Below, in pieces: positions 25,837 through 33,821 of a stretch of 64,000 bases of DNA (the stretch's first letter is position 1; each line of letters starts with the position of its first letter). The notes below the pieces were generated by a model. It had not been told where the DNA came from. It saw nothing but the letters and a program-made list of their open reading frames with translations, and ran no database searches. The DNA comes from Streptomyces sulphureus DSM 40104. Lineage in GTDB: Bacteria; Actinomycetota; Actinomycetes; Streptomycetales; Streptomycetaceae. The stretch covers positions 1-64,000 of the forward strand of contig NZ_KB905823.1 of NCBI RefSeq assembly GCF_000381025.1, given 5' to 3'. Position numbers and translations under genes: made by a program.

Positions 25837-27944
25837 GACCCAGTCGGACGCAGCGCGGAGAGCAGGAAGTTCCGCTCGTAGCGGAGGAGTTGGCGCTGTG
25901 TCACCGGATCGCGCACCAGGTGGGTCTCGCCCGGAAGCGGCAGGACGGTGTGCGGGCGTCCGGCGGCGAGGAGCGCGGCGGACAGCTTGAGGGTGTGGGT
26001 GAAGGCGACATTGTCGTCCGCGGTGCCGTGCACCAGCAGGAGCGGGCGGCGCAGGCCGGGAGCGTCGTCGAGGAGGGAGCTGCGCGCATAGTGGGCGGGG
26101 TGCTCGTCCGGATGGCCGAGGAAGCGCTCCTTCCAGTGGCTGTCGTAGTGGCGCTGATCGGAAGGGGCGGCACCGGCGACGGCTACGTGGAAGACGTCCG
26201 GGCGGCGCAGCACGGCGGCAGCCGCGAGCGTGCCGCCGAAAGACCAGCCGCGGATGCCGACCCGGGAGAGGTCGAGGTACGGCAGCTCGGCCGCCGCGGC
26301 GCGGACCGCGTCGACCTGGTCCTCCAGCGCCGGGCCCAACTGGTCGCCGCTGATGGCCTTCTCCCACGCGAGTCCGCGTCCCGGAGTGCCGCGGCCGTCG
26401 ACGACGAGCACCGCGAAACCCTGTTCGGCGAACCACTGCGCGACGGCGTCCTGCCAGCCCGAACCCTTCCGCACGAGCTGCATCCCCGGCCCCCCGTACG
26501 GCGAGAGGAGCACCGGGAGCCGCGTGCCCGCGCGCGGCTCCCTGCCGCCCGGAAGGAAGAGAGCGCACCGCAGGCGCCGCTCCCCGAGTACCAGCAGCCG
26601 GGGCCTCGGCTGCGGGACGGGCTCCTCGGTGAGCGTCGCGAGCTCGCCGAGGAGCCCGTCACCGCGGTGGAGCGTGACGCAACTCCCGTGCGTGCCCGCG
26701 GAGTCGAGGACGAAGGTGTCGCCGCCGACGGCCGCCGTGTGCACCCCCGGCTCCTCGCTGAGCCGTTCGCATCCCCGCTCGGGCGTGTAGCGGTACACGT
26801 GCTCCTCGGTGGGCTCCTCGGCGCCGCCGAAGAGCACCGCGTCGCCCTGCGTCCCGTGTACGGCGATGAGTTGGAGCCCCGGAGGCGTCACGGCCCGGCC
26901 GTCCACGGCGAGCCGCCGCGTGTCGCAGCCCTCGTCGTCGTACGGCTCGACGAGCGCGCCGGACGCGGTGCGGCAGGGTGTTCCGCTGATCAGCTCCACC
27001 CAGTGCGCGTCGGTGCGCTCGGAGACCGTTCTGACGTGCCCCGTCGTCGGATCGACGGCGAGGGTGCGCAGCGTGCGCTGATCGCGGGTCTGTGCGGCGG
27101 CGAACGGGCCGTGCGCGTCCCAGCCGGCCGCCGGGAGGTACTCGAAGTCACCGCCCGGCAGGTCGATTCGGACCCGCTCGCCGTCGAGCCCCAGCACATG
27201 GAGCGTGACGCGCGGATTGGCCGTTCCGGCGGCCGGGTACGGCGCCGACCGCGGGGCGCGCTCGGGGCGGAACGGGTCGGCGTACCACCGCAGTTGGACG
27301 TCGGACTCGTCGACGCGCACCGCGAGGACGGCGTCTCCCCCGTGCGCCCACCAGTGGCCGCGCAGCCTGCCCATCGACTCGGCCGAGATGTGGTCGCTCG
27401 ACCCGTAGCCGACGCAGGGGCCTTCGGGCGCTGCGAGAGTGCGCGCACCGGTGCCGTCGACGCCGACGACGTGCAGGGCGCCCTCGCTGACGTAGGCGAT
27501 GCGGGAGCCGTCGGGGGAGGGCCGCGGATCGAAGACGGGTCCTGGTACGGGGACGCGGAAGGGGACGGCGTCCTCGGTGCGGACCGCCCAGAGTGCGCCG
27601 CCGAGCGTGAAGGCGGCGATGGTGCAGTCGGCGTCGGCCGCGAACGCCGTGATGCCCAGGGCGAGTTCGCGAGTGCGTTCGCGGAGCGGGTCCGCCGGCT
27701 CGGGGGCGGCGGGCAGCTCGCCCGGGTCGGCTAGGGTGCGCTCGGTGCCGTCCTGCCAGAGCCGGAGGAGGCTCACCGGATCGCTGCCTGTACGGGTGCG
27801 CAGGAACACGACGCGCCGACCGTCGGCCGAGACCGACGGTGCGCGTACGGCGCCGAGCGAGAAGCGCCGGGTGCGCGCGAACTGCTCGGGGAAGTCGGGG
27901 CACGGGTCGACGGGGCCGTCGTCCCGCGGGTCGGGAAGGTGCAT
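25827..27944 (-). CDS. S9-family prolyl oligopeptidase (dipeptidyl-peptidase IV type)
   Basis: 705 residues. An N-terminal beta-propeller domain (about 20-430; FSLGAVRAPSVSADGRRVVF, VFDPRPSPDGSRIAYVSEG) covers an alpha/beta-hydrolase domain. The catalytic serine is S568 in GIRGWSFGG, the aspartate is in HGTADDN (643-644), and the histidine is H675 in PGETHLV. No signal peptide is seen, so it is probably cytoplasmic and degrades proline-containing peptides. ATG 27944 has GAGGAG upstream. A strong intrinsic terminator lies in its leader, 55 bp before the start, suggesting attenuation. Confidence 0.92.
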   Translation of the reverse strand: MHLPDPRDDGPVDPCPDFPEQFARTRRFSLGAVRAPSVSADGRRVVFLRTRTGSDPVSLLRLWQDGTERTLADPGELPAAPEPADPLRERTRELALGITAFAADADCTIAAFTLGGALWAVRTEDAVPFRVPVPGPVFDPRPSPDGSRIAYVSEGALHVVGVDGTGARTLAAPEGPCVGYGSSDHISAESMGRLRGHWWAHGGDAVLAVRVDESDVQLRWYADPFRPERAPRSAPYPAAGTANPRVTLHVLGLDGERVRIDLPGGDFEYLPAAGWDAHGPFAAAQTRDQRTLRTLAVDPTTGHVRTVSERTDAHWVELISGTPCRTASGALVEPYDDEGCDTRRLAVDGRAVTPPGLQLIAVHGTQGDAVLFGGAEEPTEEHVYRYTPERGCERLSEEPGVHTAAVGGDTFVLDSAGTHGSCVTLHRGDGLLGELATLTEEPVPQPRPRLLVLGERRLRCALFLPGGREPRAGTRLPVLLSPYGGPGMQLVRKGSGWQDAVAQWFAEQGFAVLVVDGRGTPGRGLAWEKAISGDQLGPALEDQVDAVRAAAAELPYLDLSRVGIRGWSFGGTLAAAAVLRRPDVFHVAVAGAAPSDQRHYDSHWKERFLGHPDEHPAHYARSSLLDDAPGLRRPLLLVHGTADDNVAFTHTLKLSAALLAAGRPHTVLPLPGETHLVRDPVTQRQLLRYERNFLLSALRPTGSQS

Positions 27945-27998
27945 CGGTTGCTCCTCGTCCTGGAGGGTCGGTATGTGCGCCGGGCCGTGCGCGCACAC

Positions 27999-28032
27999 GA
28001 AAAAGCCTCCAGGCGGTGAACACCGGGAGGCT
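27999..28032 (-). terminator. Intrinsic terminator in the 5' leader of the S9 peptidase gene
   Basis: Read on the minus strand: AGCCTCC, then CGGTG-TT-CACCG, then CCT, then GGAGGCT followed by TTTTC. Stem and T-run are oriented with the downstream peptidase gene, and there is no other minus-strand gene between it and the divergent hipA-like gene. A partly overlapping alternative pairing (CCTCCAG with CTGGAGG) is possible. Candidate attenuator; no leader peptide was recognised. Confidence 0.7.
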
Positions 28033-28182
28033 GGAGGAACGGGGCGGCTGCACGGGCAACTCGCGTACTGCGCAAAGTCGTTGGAAGAGTACACCCTGAC
28101 ACCGCGCCCGGTCCCGCTCTTCGCGGGCCACGCGGCACCCACCGGGCACACGGCGGCGGTGCACTCGGCATAACCTGGGCGG

Positions 28183-29013
28183 ATGCTTCCAGAGACCACC
28201 GCCACGCGCTATGTGACGCCGCTCCGCGAGGGCGGCTCGCTCCCCGGCCTCGTCGAGGCCGGAGATCTGGGCACCTACGTGGCGAAGTTCACCGGCGCCG
28301 GGCAGGGGCGTAAGGCGCTCGTCGCCGAGGTCGTCGCCGGGCAGCTCGCCCGCAGGCTCGGGCTGCGCGTCCCCGAGCTGGTGTCCCTGGAGGTCGACCC
28401 GGTGATCGGGCTCGCCGAGCCGGACGAGGAGGTGCAGGAGCTCCTCAAGGAGAGCGGCGGTCGCAACCTCGGCATGGACTACCTGCCGGGCTCGCTCGGC
28501 TTCGACCCGCTCGCGTACACGGTCGGCCCCGAGGAGGCGGGCCGGATCGTGTGGTTCGACGCGCTCGTCGACAACGTCGACCGCTCGTGGCGCAACCCCA
28601 ACATGCTGGTCTGGCACGGCGACCTGTGGCTCATCGACCACGGGGCCACGTTGGTCTGGCACCACAGCTTCGGCTCCGCGGGCCGCGCCGTCGCGAAGCC
28701 GTACGACGCCTCCGACCACGCGCTCGCGCCCTTCGGTCCCGACATCGCGGCGGCTGCCGGGGCGCTGGCGCCCCGCGTCACCGAGGAGCTGGTCGCCGCG
28801 TGCGCCGCGGACGTCCCGGACGAGTGGCTCGCACCCGAGCAGGGCGCTCCGGACGCGGACGCCGTGCGCGCCGTCTACGCGCAGGTCCTCTCGGAGCGGG
28901 CGCGCACGGTCCACGAGCACGTCACCGTCGGCGAACCGACGCGGGACCGCCCTTCGCAGGCGCCGGGCTGGCTCACGGGCCGCGACGAGCCGAGCGGGTG
29001 CGGTGCGAGATGA
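28183..29013 (+). CDS. HipA-like kinase family protein
   Basis: 276 residues resembling the HipA-related kinase group: GDLGTYVAKFTGAGQGRKAL as nucleotide-binding strand and lysine, LVAEVVAGQLARRLGLRVPE as the following helix, and the catalytic/metal region WFDALVDNVDRSWRNPN then GDLWLIDHGATL. It lacks the HipA N-terminal domain and has no HipB-like repressor next to it, so it should not be called a toxin. ATG 28183 follows TAACCT (28171-28176) by 6 bases, indicating a leaderless mRNA. Its stop overlaps the ATG of the DUF3037 gene (ATGA), so the pair is coupled. Confidence 0.82.
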   Translation: MLPETTATRYVTPLREGGSLPGLVEAGDLGTYVAKFTGAGQGRKALVAEVVAGQLARRLGLRVPELVSLEVDPVIGLAEPDEEVQELLKESGGRNLGMDYLPGSLGFDPLAYTVGPEEAGRIVWFDALVDNVDRSWRNPNMLVWHGDLWLIDHGATLVWHHSFGSAGRAVAKPYDASDHALAPFGPDIAAAAGALAPRVTEELVAACAADVPDEWLAPEQGAPDADAVRAVYAQVLSERARTVHEHVTVGEPTRDRPSQAPGWLTGRDEPSGCGAR

Positions 29014-29441
29014 GCGGAAACGTACGGGCGAGCGGCAACCACCGAGTGAGCGGGGAGCGCAGGGAGTTGGACGTCTTCGAGTACGCGGTGCTGCGCGTGG
29101 TGCCGCGGGTGGAGCGGGGCGAGTCGATCAACGCAGGCGTGGTGGTGTACTGCCGTGCCCGTTCCTACGTCGGCGCCTGCGTCCACCTCGACGAGGCGCG
29201 GCTGCGGGCGCTCGACGCCGGTGCCGACGTGGTCGGTGTCCGCGCGGCGCTGCGTGCCGTCGAGGGGGTGTGCGCCGGCGGGCGGGCCGCGGGTCAGGCC
29301 GCCGACGAGGACCCGGGACGCAGGTTCAGGTGGCTGGTGGCGCCGAAGAGCACCGTGGTGCAGCCCGGTCCGGTGCACACGGGGCTCACGGCCGACCCGG
29401 AGGCGGAGACGGAGCGCCTGCTGGAGGAGCTCGTCCGCTGA
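29010..29441 (+). CDS. DUF3037 protein
   Basis: 143 residues of DUF3037: FEYAVLRVVPRVERGESINA, GVVVYCRARSYVGACVHLDE and FRWLVAPKSTVVQPGPVHTG. It is a soluble protein without known activity. The ATG overlaps the stop of the HipA-like kinase gene, and this pairing recurs in bacteria, so the two products probably act on the same process. What the kinase modifies and whether DUF3037 is its partner or substrate are unknown. Confidence 0.85.
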   Translation: MSGNVRASGNHRVSGERRELDVFEYAVLRVVPRVERGESINAGVVVYCRARSYVGACVHLDEARLRALDAGADVVGVRAALRAVEGVCAGGRAAGQAADEDPGRRFRWLVAPKSTVVQPGPVHTGLTADPEAETERLLEELVR

Positions 29442-29475
29442 CGACCGCGGCCGACGACCGGTGCGCAGGCGGCCG

Positions 29476-29504
29476 TTGACAGCGGGTGCCGGGGCTCATA
29501 GCGT
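29476..29504 (+). promoter_or_regulatory. Strong vegetative-type promoter of the fabG-like gene
   Basis: TTGACA (29476-29481), a consensus -35, is followed after 17 bases by TAGCGT (29499-29504). Transcription should start near 29511. Confidence 0.75.
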
Positions 29505-29516
29505 CACGACTGCCGT

Positions 29517-29534
29517 AGCAACTAAGCGTTTGCT
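29517..29534 (+). promoter_or_regulatory. Operator-like inverted repeat just after the transcription start
   Basis: AGCAA (29517-29521) and TTGCT (29530-29534) form an inverted repeat around CTAAGCGT, directly downstream of the predicted start point of the fabG-like transcript. The position would suit a TetR-type repressor; the regulator is unknown. Confidence 0.5.
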
Positions 29535-29562
29535 CACCATCCAGGACGAGGAGATACCCAGC

Positions 29563-30324
29563 ATGTCCACCACCGAGCAGCGTGTCGCGATCGTGACGGG
29601 TTCGGCCCGGGGCATCGGCGCGGCCACGGCCGTACGCCTCGCCGCCGAGGGCCGCGCGGTCGCCGTCGTCGACCTCGACGAGGCGGCCTGCCAGGAGACC
29701 GTCGACAAGATCACCTCCGCCGGCGGCACCGCGCGCGCCTTCGGCTGCGACGTCTCCGACTCGGCGCAGGTGGAGGCGGCCGTCGCCCGCGTCGCCGAGG
29801 AGCTCGGCGCGCCCACCGTGCTCGTCAACAACGCCGGCGTCCTCCGCGACAACCTGCTCTTCAAGATGAGCGACGCCGACTGGGACACCGTCCTCGGCGT
29901 CCACCTGCGCGGCGCCTTCCTGATGTCGCGGGCCTGCCAGAGCCACATGGTCGACGCCGGCTTCGGCCGCATCGTCAACCTCTCCTCGTCCTCGGCGCTC
30001 GGCAACCGCGGGCAGGTCAACTACGCCGCGGCCAAGGCCGGGATGCAGGGCTTCACCAAGACCCTCGCCAAGGAGCTGGGCAAGTTCGGCATCACCGCCA
30101 ACTCCGTGGCGCCCGGCTTCATCGCCACCGACATGACCGCCGCCACCGCCGAGCGTGTCGGCATGGGCTTCGACGACTTCAAGGCAGCGGCGGCGACGCA
30201 GATCCCGGTGCAGCGCGTCGGCGCCCCGGAGGACGTGGCCCACGCGATCGCCTTCTTCACCGGCGAGCAGGCCGGCTTCGTCTCCGGCCAGGTCATGTAC
30301 GTGGCCGGCGGCCCCCTCAACTGA
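29563..30324 (+). CDS. 3-oxoacyl-ACP reductase-like SDR
   Basis: 253 residues, classical short-chain dehydrogenase/reductase. The NAD(P) motif is TGSARGIGAATAV, followed by NNAGVLRDNLLFKM. The catalytic serine and Y-x-x-x-K are in NLSSSSALGNRGQVNYAAAKAG. GFIATDMT and the C-terminal VSGQVMYVAGGP are typical of FabG-type reductases. It likely reduces a beta-ketoacyl thioester in fatty acid or related metabolism; being away from fab genes, it may not be the housekeeping FabG. It is followed 17 bp later by another SDR, probably in one transcript. Confidence 0.9.
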   Translation: MSTTEQRVAIVTGSARGIGAATAVRLAAEGRAVAVVDLDEAACQETVDKITSAGGTARAFGCDVSDSAQVEAAVARVAEELGAPTVLVNNAGVLRDNLLFKMSDADWDTVLGVHLRGAFLMSRACQSHMVDAGFGRIVNLSSSSALGNRGQVNYAAAKAGMQGFTKTLAKELGKFGITANSVAPGFIATDMTAATAERVGMGFDDFKAAAATQIPVQRVGAPEDVAHAIAFFTGEQAGFVSGQVMYVAGGPLN

Positions 30325-30341
30325 ACCCGGAGGCAGGCAGG

Positions 30342-31100
30342 ATGGCAGAGCAGCAGGACACCGGGCGCGTCGCGCTCGTCACCGGCGCGAGCCGCGGGAT
30401 CGGCTACGGCGTCGCGGAGGCGCTCGCCGCACGGGGCGACCGCGTCTGCGTCACCGGGCGCAACGAGGACGCGCTCAAGGAGGCCGTGCAGTCGCTCGGC
30501 ACCGACCGTGCGATGTACGTCGCGGGCAAGGCGCACGACCCGGGGCACCAGGAGGAGGCCGTCGGCCGGGTGATGGAGGCGTACGGCCGCCTCGACCACC
30601 TCGTCAACAACGCGGGCACCAACCCGGTCTTCGGCCCGATAGCCGACGCCGACCCCGGCGTGGTGCGCAAGGTCTTCGAGACCAACGTCCTCTCCGCGCT
30701 CGGCTTCGCGCAGCAGACGTGGGCGGCGTGGCAGCAGGAGCACGGCGGCACCATCGTCAACGTCGCCTCGATCGCGGGGGTTTCGGCCTCGCCGTTCATC
30801 GGCCCCTACGGCATGAGCAAGGCGGCGATGATCAACCTCACGCTCCAATTGGCGCACGAGTTCGCGCCCGCGGTCCGGGTCAACGCGCTCGCGCCCGCGG
30901 TCGTCAAGACCAAGTTCGCGGTGGCGCTCTACGAGGGCCGCGAGGACGAGGCCGCCGCCCGCTACCCGATGGGCCGGCTCGGCGCCCCGGAGGACGTCGC
31001 AGGCGCCGCCGCCTTCCTCACCTCGGACGAGGCGGCCTGGATCACCGGGCAGACCCTCGTCCTCGACGGCGGTCTCTTCCTCAACGCCGGCGTGGAGTAG
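30342..31100 (+). CDS. SDR-family oxidoreductase
   Basis: 252 residues. The cofactor loop is TGASRGIGYGVAEALAARGD, the NNAG motif is HLVNNAGTNPVFGP, and the active site is VNVASIAGVSASPFIGPYGM with the lysine in SKAAM. Note that the catalytic pair reads Y-G-M-S-K, a normal YxxxK. GGAGG lies before the ATG, which follows the fabG-like stop by 17 bp. Substrate unknown; it presumably works together with its neighbour. Confidence 0.9.
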   Translation: MAEQQDTGRVALVTGASRGIGYGVAEALAARGDRVCVTGRNEDALKEAVQSLGTDRAMYVAGKAHDPGHQEEAVGRVMEAYGRLDHLVNNAGTNPVFGPIADADPGVVRKVFETNVLSALGFAQQTWAAWQQEHGGTIVNVASIAGVSASPFIGPYGMSKAAMINLTLQLAHEFAPAVRVNALAPAVVKTKFAVALYEGREDEAAARYPMGRLGAPEDVAGAAAFLTSDEAAWITGQTLVLDGGLFLNAGVE

Positions 31101-31104
31101 CCCG

Positions 31105-31135
31105 GTGGGGGCGCGCCGGAAAGGCGCGCCCCCGC
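31105..31135 (+). terminator. Terminator after the SDR pair
   Basis: GTGGGGGCGCGCC (31105-31117) pairs with GGCGCGCCCCCGC (31123-31135) with a GGAAA loop and one G-T pair. It closes the two-gene transcript before the VanX-like gene. Confidence 0.75.
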
Positions 31136-31163
31136 GGTTACCCTGCCTCCGGAGGGAGCGCCG

Positions 31164-31850
31164 ATGTCGTACACCGCCCGGCCCGTCGATCCGCGTACGG
31201 GCGTGCCGATCGTGTTGATGGGGGACGGCCGGGTGGCGCGGGTCCCCGTGCGCGAGTGCGGGGAGCCCCTCGTGGACTGCCGGGAGGCGGTGCGCGTCGA
31301 CGACAGGCGCGGTGACGCGGCGGGGGAGTGGGCGCGGTTGCGTGCCGGCGTTCTCGAACTCCTCGTGCGCGCAGAGGCGTTGCTGCCGCGCGACCGGCGG
31401 TGGCTGCTCGTCGAGGGGTACCGCCCGCTGGCGCTGCAGCACCGCATCAGGGACGGGTATCTCGCCGTGCTCCGGGGGCGCCATCCCCGCGCCGGCGAGC
31501 GGGAGTTGCGCACCGCGGCGAGCCGCTGGGTGGCGCCGCCGGAGACGGCGGGGCACGTTGCCGGGGCCGCCGCGGACCTGACGCTGTGCACGGCCAGCGG
31601 CACCGAGGTGGATCTCGGCTGTCCCGAAGCGGCGACGCCCGAGGAGAGCGCGGGCGCCTGCTTCACGGCGGCACGCGGTATCGGGGCCGCGGCGGCAGCC
31701 GAACGACGCGCCATGGCCGAGGCATTGGGCTCCGTCGGCATGGTCAACTATCCGACCGAGTGGTGGCACTGGTCGTTCGGCGACCGCTACTGGGCCTGGT
31801 CGACGGGGGCGGAGGCGGCGAGGTACGGCCCGCTCCCGCACGACGGTTGA
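31164..31850 (+). CDS. D-alanyl-D-alanine dipeptidase-like (M15D, VanX family)
   Basis: 228 residues. The zinc site of M15 peptidases is visible: GHVAGAAADLTL supplies H and D, and NYPTEWWHWSFGDRYW supplies the catalytic E and third H. VEGYRPLALQHRIRDGYL contains the conserved arginine region. It should split D-Ala-D-Ala or related dipeptides. No vanH, vanA or vanRS genes are nearby, so peptidoglycan recycling or nutrition is more likely than glycopeptide resistance. GGAGGGAG precedes the ATG. No signal peptide is seen. Confidence 0.87.
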   Translation: MSYTARPVDPRTGVPIVLMGDGRVARVPVRECGEPLVDCREAVRVDDRRGDAAGEWARLRAGVLELLVRAEALLPRDRRWLLVEGYRPLALQHRIRDGYLAVLRGRHPRAGERELRTAASRWVAPPETAGHVAGAAADLTLCTASGTEVDLGCPEAATPEESAGACFTAARGIGAAAAAERRAMAEALGSVGMVNYPTEWWHWSFGDRYWAWSTGAEAARYGPLPHDG

Positions 31851-32125
31851 GCGTCAACTCCCCTGCTTGCACCGCCGGTTGAAGCAGGTGTCGACGCGGA
31901 CGGGATGTTCCGCCGGCACGTGCTGGGGTAAGGTGCTCACTTGCCTCAGGCCAAAGGATTCGCCTGAGTGGTCACTCCCGGTACGGCGCACGCCTCGGGA
32001 GGCCGCTCGGCAGCGGACGGCCCGCAGGCCGAGCCCGGCGCCGCCGGAGCGCACCACCCGTGAGTTCCCGCCCCATCGCCGCCGGCGCCGAGTCGAGGCC
32101 GCGGCACCGCCGATCGAGGAGCGAC
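31851..32125. other. Leader/intergenic region before the peptide-binding lipoprotein
   Basis: No gene seen. A possible -10 box TAAGGT is at 31929-31934. A 7 bp inverted repeat, CTCAGGC (31945-31951) and GCCTGAG (31962-31968), follows at once and would sit at the 5' end of the transcript. The remaining leader of about 180 bases is GC-rich without further recognised elements. Confidence 0.4.
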
Positions 32126-33724
32126 GTGTTCGACCGGAAAGGCCCCCCGAGATCCGCTGCGCTGCTGCTGCCCCTCGCCCTGCTCGCCTCCGCGTGCAGC
32201 GCTTTCTCCGGTGACGAGGCCGACGCGGACCACACCCTCACCGTCGGCACCACCAGCGCCCCGAGCGTCCTCGACCCGGCCGCCGCCTGGGACGGTTCCT
32301 GGGAGCTGTACCGGAACGTCTACCAGACGCTGCTGAGCTTCCCCTCCTCCAGCACGGCCCCCGAGCCCGAAGCCGCCCGCACCTGCGGCTTCACCGACGG
32401 GCAGAGCAAGGTCTACCGCTGCACGCTCCGCAAGGGCCTCACGTTCTCCAACGGCAACAAGCTCGACGCCGCCGCCGTGCGGCACTCCATCGAGCGCGTG
32501 CGCACCATCGGAGCCAAGTCGGGCCCCGCAGCCCTCCTCGGCTCCCTCGACAAGATCGAGACCAAGGGCAACAGAACCGTCGTCTTCCGTCTGAAGCGGC
32601 CGGACGCCACCTTCCCCTTCCTCCTGTCCACCCCCGCGACCTCCCTCGTCGACCCGGCCTCCTACCCGCGCGACGCGCTGCGCGAGAAGAGCGGCATCGT
32701 CGGCTCCGGGCCCTACACCCTCCACCGGTACCGCAAGGACGACCGCGCCGAACTGCGCAGGAACGGCGACTACCGAGGCCCGATCGAGGCGAAGAACGAC
32801 GGCGTCACGATCCGCTACTTCAAGCGCTCGACCCGCATGGTCTCCGCGCTGGAGCGGGGCGACATCGACGTCACCTACCGCGGCCTCACGCCCTCGCAGA
32901 TCACCCGGTTCGAGAACACGGGACCCAAGAGCGCCGACGGCGCCGAGGAGATCCAGTTGAGCGAGATGGTGGGCACCGAGATCCACTACCTCGTCTTCAA
33001 CCCTCGCGACCCCGCGGCGCGCAAGCCGGCGGTCCGCCGCGCCGTCGCCCAGCTCATCGACCGCAAGGCGCTGGTGCGGCGCGTCTACTACCGCACGGCC
33101 GACCCGCTCTACTCGATGGTCCCCGGCGGCATCGCCGGGCACACCAACGCCTTCCTCGACGTCTACGGCGAGCCGGACGTCGACAAGGCGCGGAAGACCC
33201 TCGCCGAGGCCGGCGTCCGCGGCCGCACCACCCTGCGGCTCTGGTACCCCACCGACCGCTACGGCGCCGCGACGAAGCGCGAGTTCCAGGAGATCAAGCG
33301 GCAGTTGGAGGAGTCCAAGCTCTTCGAGGTCGAGCTGCGGGGGCGCTCCTGGGACGCGTACCAGAAGGGATACCTCGACGGCGAGTACCCGGTCTTCGGC
33401 CGCGGTTGGTCGGCCGACTTCCCCGACGCCGACAACTACGTGGCCCCCTTCGTCGGCCCCGAGAACGCCATGGGCACCCCGTACGCGAGCCCGGAGCTCA
33501 CCGAGAAGCTGCTGCCGGCCTCCCGCAAGCAGAGCAACCGCGGTGCGGCGGGCGGCGCCTTCAAGGAGGCCCAGCGGGTGCTCGCGGAGGACGCGAGGCT
33601 GCTGCCGCTGTGGCAGGGGCGCCTCTACCTCGCCTCGGCGAAGAACGTCGCCGGCATCGAGTTCGCCCTCGACCCCGCCGGGATCATGCGCATGTGGGAG
33701 CTGCACGAGAAGTCGAGCTGGTAG
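32126..33724 (+). CDS. Peptide/oligopeptide ABC transporter substrate-binding lipoprotein
   Basis: 532 residues of the SBP_bac_5 family. A lipoprotein signal peptide ends in LLASAC with the lipidated cysteine at residue 24. Family landmarks are VGTTSAPSVLDPAAAWDGSW, TCTLRKGLTFSNG-like CTLRKGLTFSNGNKLDAAAV, GSGPYTLHRYRKDD and LPLWQGRLYLASAKN. GTG 32126 is chosen because GAGGAG lies just before it and it directly begins the signal peptide; GTG 32060 would place 22 unsuitable residues ahead. No permease or ATPase genes are adjacent, so it either uses a system encoded elsewhere or acts as a sensor. Confidence 0.88.
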   Translation: MFDRKGPPRSAALLLPLALLASACSAFSGDEADADHTLTVGTTSAPSVLDPAAAWDGSWELYRNVYQTLLSFPSSSTAPEPEAARTCGFTDGQSKVYRCTLRKGLTFSNGNKLDAAAVRHSIERVRTIGAKSGPAALLGSLDKIETKGNRTVVFRLKRPDATFPFLLSTPATSLVDPASYPRDALREKSGIVGSGPYTLHRYRKDDRAELRRNGDYRGPIEAKNDGVTIRYFKRSTRMVSALERGDIDVTYRGLTPSQITRFENTGPKSADGAEEIQLSEMVGTEIHYLVFNPRDPAARKPAVRRAVAQLIDRKALVRRVYYRTADPLYSMVPGGIAGHTNAFLDVYGEPDVDKARKTLAEAGVRGRTTLRLWYPTDRYGAATKREFQEIKRQLEESKLFEVELRGRSWDAYQKGYLDGEYPVFGRGWSADFPDADNYVAPFVGPENAMGTPYASPELTEKLLPASRKQSNRGAAGGAFKEAQRVLAEDARLLPLWQGRLYLASAKNVAGIEFALDPAGIMRMWELHEKSSW

Positions 33725-33821
33725 CGGGGACCAGGGCGCCCGATGTCGGTGCCCGACGGTACGTTCTGTGGTGCGAGCGCGGGTATCTGCGCCCGTCCCA
33801 CCGCAACCGGAGGTCCCACGA

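Noticed and set aside
28183-29441. Toxin-antitoxin hipBA module
   Set aside because: There is no HTH repressor gene upstream, the kinase lacks the usual HipA N-terminal domain, and the partner is DUF3037.
31164-31850. Glycopeptide resistance cluster (vanHAX)
   Set aside because: Only the dipeptidase-like gene is present; the neighbours are SDRs and a peptide-binding lipoprotein, with no vanH, vanA or vanRS.
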